Part shown: piece after piece, positions 6,017-8,798 of the stretch | Layout: each line of letters opens with the position of its first letter | How positions within the stretch are numbered: the first letter of the stretch is position 1 | Assembly (NCBI GenBank): GCA_002321855.1 | Contig: DCMX01000189.1 | Location: 1 to 8,798 of the forward strand | DNA from: Fidelibacterota bacterium UBA1611 | GTDB lineage: Bacteria; Fidelibacterota; Marinisomatia; Marinisomatales; UBA1611 | Length of the DNA stretch: 8,798 bases | Direction: 5' to 3' | The notes under the pieces: model-generated | Told to the model about the DNA's origin: nothing | Databases searched by the model: none | What the model saw: only the letters and a program-made list of their open reading frames with translations | Program-made: the position numbers and the translations under genes

Positions 6017-8107
6017 TTATGATGCTTTGCCATGTACCCGTTCTATAATTTCATCTTGGACACTAGAAGGTACCTGTTGAAAATGCGAAAATTCCATGTG
6101 AAAGACTGCACGACCCTGCGTAATAGACCTTAGGTCTGTAACATAACCAAACATATTGTTTAACGGTACATTTGCCTTGACTACTTGGGCTTTTTTTCTT
6201 TGCTCCATACCATCAATTTTTCCGCGTCGAGCACTAATATCTCCCATCACATCACCAAGATACTCAGCAGGCACGATAATTTCTATCTTCATAATAGGTT
6301 CCATGAGCCTTGGTTTTGCTTTCTTACACGCATCCTGGATCGCCATAGAACCAGAAATTTTAAAAGCCATTTCTGATGAATCCACTTCATGGTAAGAACC
6401 AAAAATTAGTTCTACGCGCACATCTTCAATAGGATATCCTGCGATAACGCCGTTTTTGAGCGCTTCTTGAATGCCTTTGTCTATTGATGGGATATATTCA
6501 CGTGGAATCACTCCACCTACAATCTTATTCTCAAAATGATAACCTTTACCGGGATCATTAGGTTTAACGTTGATCACAACATGTCCGTATTGACCTCGGC
6601 CACCAGACTGACGAATAAATTTGGCCTCAACATCATTTACTGGGGAAGTTAACGCTTCACGATACGCTACAATAGGCTTACCAATATTAGCACGAACCCG
6701 AAATTCCCTCAGAAGACGTTCCACAAGAATTTCTAAATGCAGCTCACCCATTCCCGAAATAATTGTTTGTCCAGTTTCACTATTTGTTGAAACTTGGAAT
6801 GTGGGATCCTCATCTCCTAATTTAACAAGAGCTTTACTAAGTGAATCCTGGTCTACTTTACTGACCGGCTCCAACGAAACCGATACCACCGGTTCGGGGA
6901 AATCCATAGACTCCAATAAAATTTTATTTTTTTCATCACAAATGGTATCACCTGTTTTTACGTTCTTAAGACCAACCGCGGCAACAATTTCACCGGCAGA
7001 CATATCATCACGATCTTCTCTCTTATTCGAATGCATCAATAATACCCGACTAATTCGTTCACGTTTGTTTGAATTTGGATTATATACATAAGACCCAGCA
7101 TCCAACTTTCCAGAGTAAACCCTAATATATGTCAATTTACCTACATAACTGTCTGTCATAATCTTGAATACAAGAGCACTAAATGGTTCTTGATTATCTG
7201 CATTGCGAGTAAGTATCAGGTCAGAATCATTCGGGTCGAGACCCTTAACAGCACCAACATCTTTAGGTGAAGGTAGAAAATCAATTACACCATCCAAAAG
7301 CCGCTGTATACCTTTGTTCTTAAAAGCGGAACCACAGAGCATTGGAATGAATGTATTATCAAGGCACCCCTTACGAATAGCTGATTTAAGTTCATCCAAT
7401 AAAATTTCTTCATCCGCTATATATTTTTCCATCAAATGTAAATCATAGTTTGCTGCTTCCTCAATAAGATGACGACGCCATTTTTCAGCTTCATCCTGCA
7501 TATCAGTTGGGATTTCTGCATATTCAAATCGAGATCCGAGAGTAGACTCATTGTAAAGAATAGCTTTCATTGATAACAAATCGATAATACCAGTAAACAT
7601 TTCACCACTACCAATTGGAATAATTATAGGAAGAGGATTAGAACCGAGACGGTCCTTTATCATATCCATAACGTGAAAAAAATCTGCACCTACTCGGTCC
7701 ATTTTATTAACAAAAGCAACTCTTGGAATCATATATTTGTCAGCTTGGCGCCACACAGTTTCGCTTTGTGGCTCTACACCACCAACAGCACAAAATACAG
7801 CGACAGATCCATCTAACACACGCAGTGATCTTTCTACCTCAACTGTAAAATCAACATGGCCTGGAGTATCAATGATGTTAATCCTGGAACCATCCCAAAA
7901 ACATGTTGTTGCAGCTGACGTAATAGTAATACCACGCTCTCGTTCCTGTTCCATCCAATCCATGGTGGCTGCACCGTCATGTACTTCACCAATACGATGT
8001 GTCCTCCCAGTGTAATATAGAATACGCTCAGTTAGTGTTGTCTTACCCGCATCAATATGAGCCATTATACCTATATTACGTACGTTTGATAATTTAATTT
8101 TTTTCAT
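6017..8107 (-). CDS. fusA: Elongation factor G
   Basis: EF-G is the GTPase that drives tRNA-mRNA translocation and, with RRF, ribosome recycling. I place the start at the ATG at 8105-8107, giving 696 residues, the normal size. A further in-frame Met at 8194 would add 29 non-conserved residues lying inside rpsG. From the chosen start, G1 is AHIDAGKT (16-23), G2 RGITI (58-62), G3 DTPGH (80-84), G4 NKMD (134-137) and G5 GSAFKNKG. Domain II follows with EPFSALVFKIMTDSYVGKLT, then domain III with SGMGELHLEILVERL. Domain IV contains FIRQSGGRGQYGHVV and YHEVDSSEMAFKISGSMA, and domain V contains PAEYLGDVMGDISARRG. This matches canonical EF-G I. It begins seven bases after rpsG without a visible Shine-Dalgarno sequence. 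Confidence 0.98.
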   Translation of the reverse strand: MKKIKLSNVRNIGIMAHIDAGKTTLTERILYYTGRTHRIGEVHDGAATMDWMEQERERGITITSAATTCFWDGSRINIIDTPGHVDFTVEVERSLRVLDGSVAVFCAVGGVEPQSETVWRQADKYMIPRVAFVNKMDRVGADFFHVMDMIKDRLGSNPLPIIIPIGSGEMFTGIIDLLSMKAILYNESTLGSRFEYAEIPTDMQDEAEKWRRHLIEEAANYDLHLMEKYIADEEILLDELKSAIRKGCLDNTFIPMLCGSAFKNKGIQRLLDGVIDFLPSPKDVGAVKGLDPNDSDLILTRNADNQEPFSALVFKIMTDSYVGKLTYIRVYSGKLDAGSYVYNPNSNKRERISRVLLMHSNKREDRDDMSAGEIVAAVGLKNVKTGDTICDEKNKILLESMDFPEPVVSVSLEPVSKVDQDSLSKALVKLGDEDPTFQVSTNSETGQTIISGMGELHLEILVERLLREFRVRANIGKPIVAYREALTSPVNDVEAKFIRQSGGRGQYGHVVINVKPNDPGKGYHFENKIVGGVIPREYIPSIDKGIQEALKNGVIAGYPIEDVRVELIFGSYHEVDSSEMAFKISGSMAIQDACKKAKPRLMEPIMKIEIIVPAEYLGDVMGDISARRGKIDGMEQRKKAQVVKANVPLNNMFGYVTDLRSITQGRAVFHMEFSHFQQVPSSVQDEIIERVHGKAS

Positions 8108-8114
8108 ACAATTA

Positions 8115-8579
8115 TTAACGAAAATGAGCAAATGCCTTATTGGCTTCTGCCATACGATGTGTATCTTCTTTTTTCTTGATAGCCCCACCCTCATTATTGG
8201 CAGCAGAAATCAGTTCGGAGGCTAATCTTTCCGACATGGGTTTCCCTGAACGAGCTTTAGCAGCATTAATTATCCATAAAGAAGCAAGGTAAAAACTGCG
8301 ATTTCTTGGAACTTCAATAGGCACCTGGTAAGTAGCACCTCCAATACGCCGGGACTTAACTTCAACGGAAGGAGAAGCACTTTCCACTGCTTTTTGAAAT
8401 ATTTTTAATCCATCAGTCTTGGTACGTTGTTTAATACTATCCATTGAACTATAAAAAATCTTTTCAGCTATACCTTTTTTACCTTTTTTCATAATGTAAT
8501 TAACAAACTTGGCAACTGCCAAATCATTGTAGACCGGGTCTGGAAGAATTGTCCTTTTTTCTGGCCGCCTGCGTCTCAT
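8115..8579 (-). CDS. rpsG: 30S ribosomal protein S7
   Basis: S7 (uS7) nucleates assembly of the small-subunit head and contacts E-site tRNA. The product is 154 residues, standard for bacteria. It opens MRRRRPEKRTILPDPVYNDL, followed by VAKFVNYIMKKGKKGIAEKI, GGATYQVPIEV around residues 80-90, and ends HRMAEANKAFAHFR, all family-typical. In E. coli, S7 represses its operon by binding the long rpsL-rpsG spacer. Here that spacer is only 12 bases, so the E. coli-type site cannot exist in this position. No Shine-Dalgarno sequence is visible before the ATG at 8577-8579. Confidence 0.98.
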   Translation of the reverse strand: MRRRRPEKRTILPDPVYNDLAVAKFVNYIMKKGKKGIAEKIFYSSMDSIKQRTKTDGLKIFQKAVESASPSVEVKSRRIGGATYQVPIEVPRNRSFYLASLWIINAAKARSGKPMSERLASELISAANNEGGAIKKKEDTHRMAEANKAFAHFR

Positions 8580-8591
8580 ATCATTAAAATA

Positions 8592-8798
8592 TTATCTTGG
8601 TTTTTTTGCGCCATAACGAGAACGGCTTGTTCTTCGGTCAGTTACGCCCGCAGTATCCAATGTTCCTCTAATAACATGATAGCGCACACCAGGCAAATCC
8701 TTCACACGACCTCCCTCAATTAAAACAATAGAATGCTCCTGAAGATTGTGCCCTTCACCGGGGATATAGGCAGTAACCTCCATTCCATTTGTCAATCG
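8592..8798 (-). CDS. rpsL: 30S ribosomal protein S12, C-terminal part (cut by window edge)
   Basis: S12 (uS12) lies at the decoding centre and governs accuracy; its changes give streptomycin resistance. Only the last 68 residues are in the window; a complete S12 is about 124. The frame stays open to the right edge. The TTG at 8793-8795 is an internal Leu codon (RLTNGMEVTAYIPGEG), not a start. The segment holds GHNLQEHSIVLIEGGR and KDLPGVRYHVIRGTLDTAGV, and ends SRYGAKKPR. The Asp codon at 8697-8699 aligns with E. coli Asp88, the methylthiolation target of RimO. The Lys42-region streptomycin site is outside the window; the neighbouring Lys-Asp-Leu-Pro-Gly motif is intact. This is the most upstream gene visible, so the operon promoter probably lies beyond the right edge. 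Confidence 0.97.
   Translation of the reverse strand, partial: RLTNGMEVTAYIPGEGHNLQEHSIVLIEGGRVKDLPGVRYHVIRGTLDTAGVTDRRTSRSRYGAKKPR

Noticed and set aside
6621..7091. Plus-strand open frame of 156 codons inside fusA
   Set aside because: Antisense to EF-G domains II-IV, low-complexity Ser/Arg-rich, and no ribosome-binding context; treated as a shadow frame.
8108..8194. Upstream in-frame ATG giving fusA 29 more residues
   Set aside because: The extra residues are not EF-G-like and overlap rpsG coding sequence. The ATG at 8105-8107 gives the canonical EF-G start and length.
8793..8795. TTG as a start for a 67-residue protein at the right edge
   Set aside because: It is an internal Leu of S12; the frame continues to the edge with Arg before it, as in the family's RLTNG segment.

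Overview
The window is one dense block of translation genes, all on the minus strand. In transcription order (right to left) they are: rpsL (3' end only), rpsG, fusA, tuf, rpsJ, rplC, rplD, rplW, rplB, rpsS, rplV, rpsC, rplP, rpmC, rpsQ (5' end only). This is the bacterial str operon joined directly to the S10 operon and the start of the spc region. The largest gap between genes is 22 bases, before tuf. Several genes abut or overlap (rpsJ/rplC, rplP/rpmC, rpmC/rpsQ). No tRNA, rRNA, mobile element, CRISPR array, terminator or convincing promoter is visible, and no stretch over 25 bases is unassigned. Co-transcription from a promoter upstream of rpsL, beyond the right edge, is the simplest reading.

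The organism is a bacterium using the standard bacterial code. TAA is the usual stop, TAG ends tuf, rplB and rpsS, and TGA ends rpmC. Base composition is AT-rich in most ribosomal protein genes. Several features recall the Fibrobacterota-Chlorobiota-Bacteroidota (FCB) superphylum: the HPM-GGGEG motif in L2, RSFDSIDNAPEE in EF-Tu, and patchy use of Shine-Dalgarno (SD) sequences. An uncultured marine lineage such as Marinimicrobia (SAR406) would fit, but this comes from remembered family patterns, not a search. Having tuf between fusA and rpsJ differs from the arrangement I recall for typical Bacteroidota.

The genes work as one module. S12, S7, S10, S19, S3 and S17 go into the small subunit. 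L3, L4, L23, L2, L22, L16 and L29 go into the large subunit. EF-G and EF-Tu drive translocation and aminoacyl-tRNA delivery. All reading frames are intact.

I found no new biological system. The points worth a second look are modest: two TTG start codons (rpsC, rpmC), a short charged insertion in S3, a tuf gene unlike its AT-rich neighbours in composition and ribosome-binding site, a ribosome-binding motif built into two successive stop-codon junctions, and no space for the E. coli-type S7 and L4 autoregulatory leaders.
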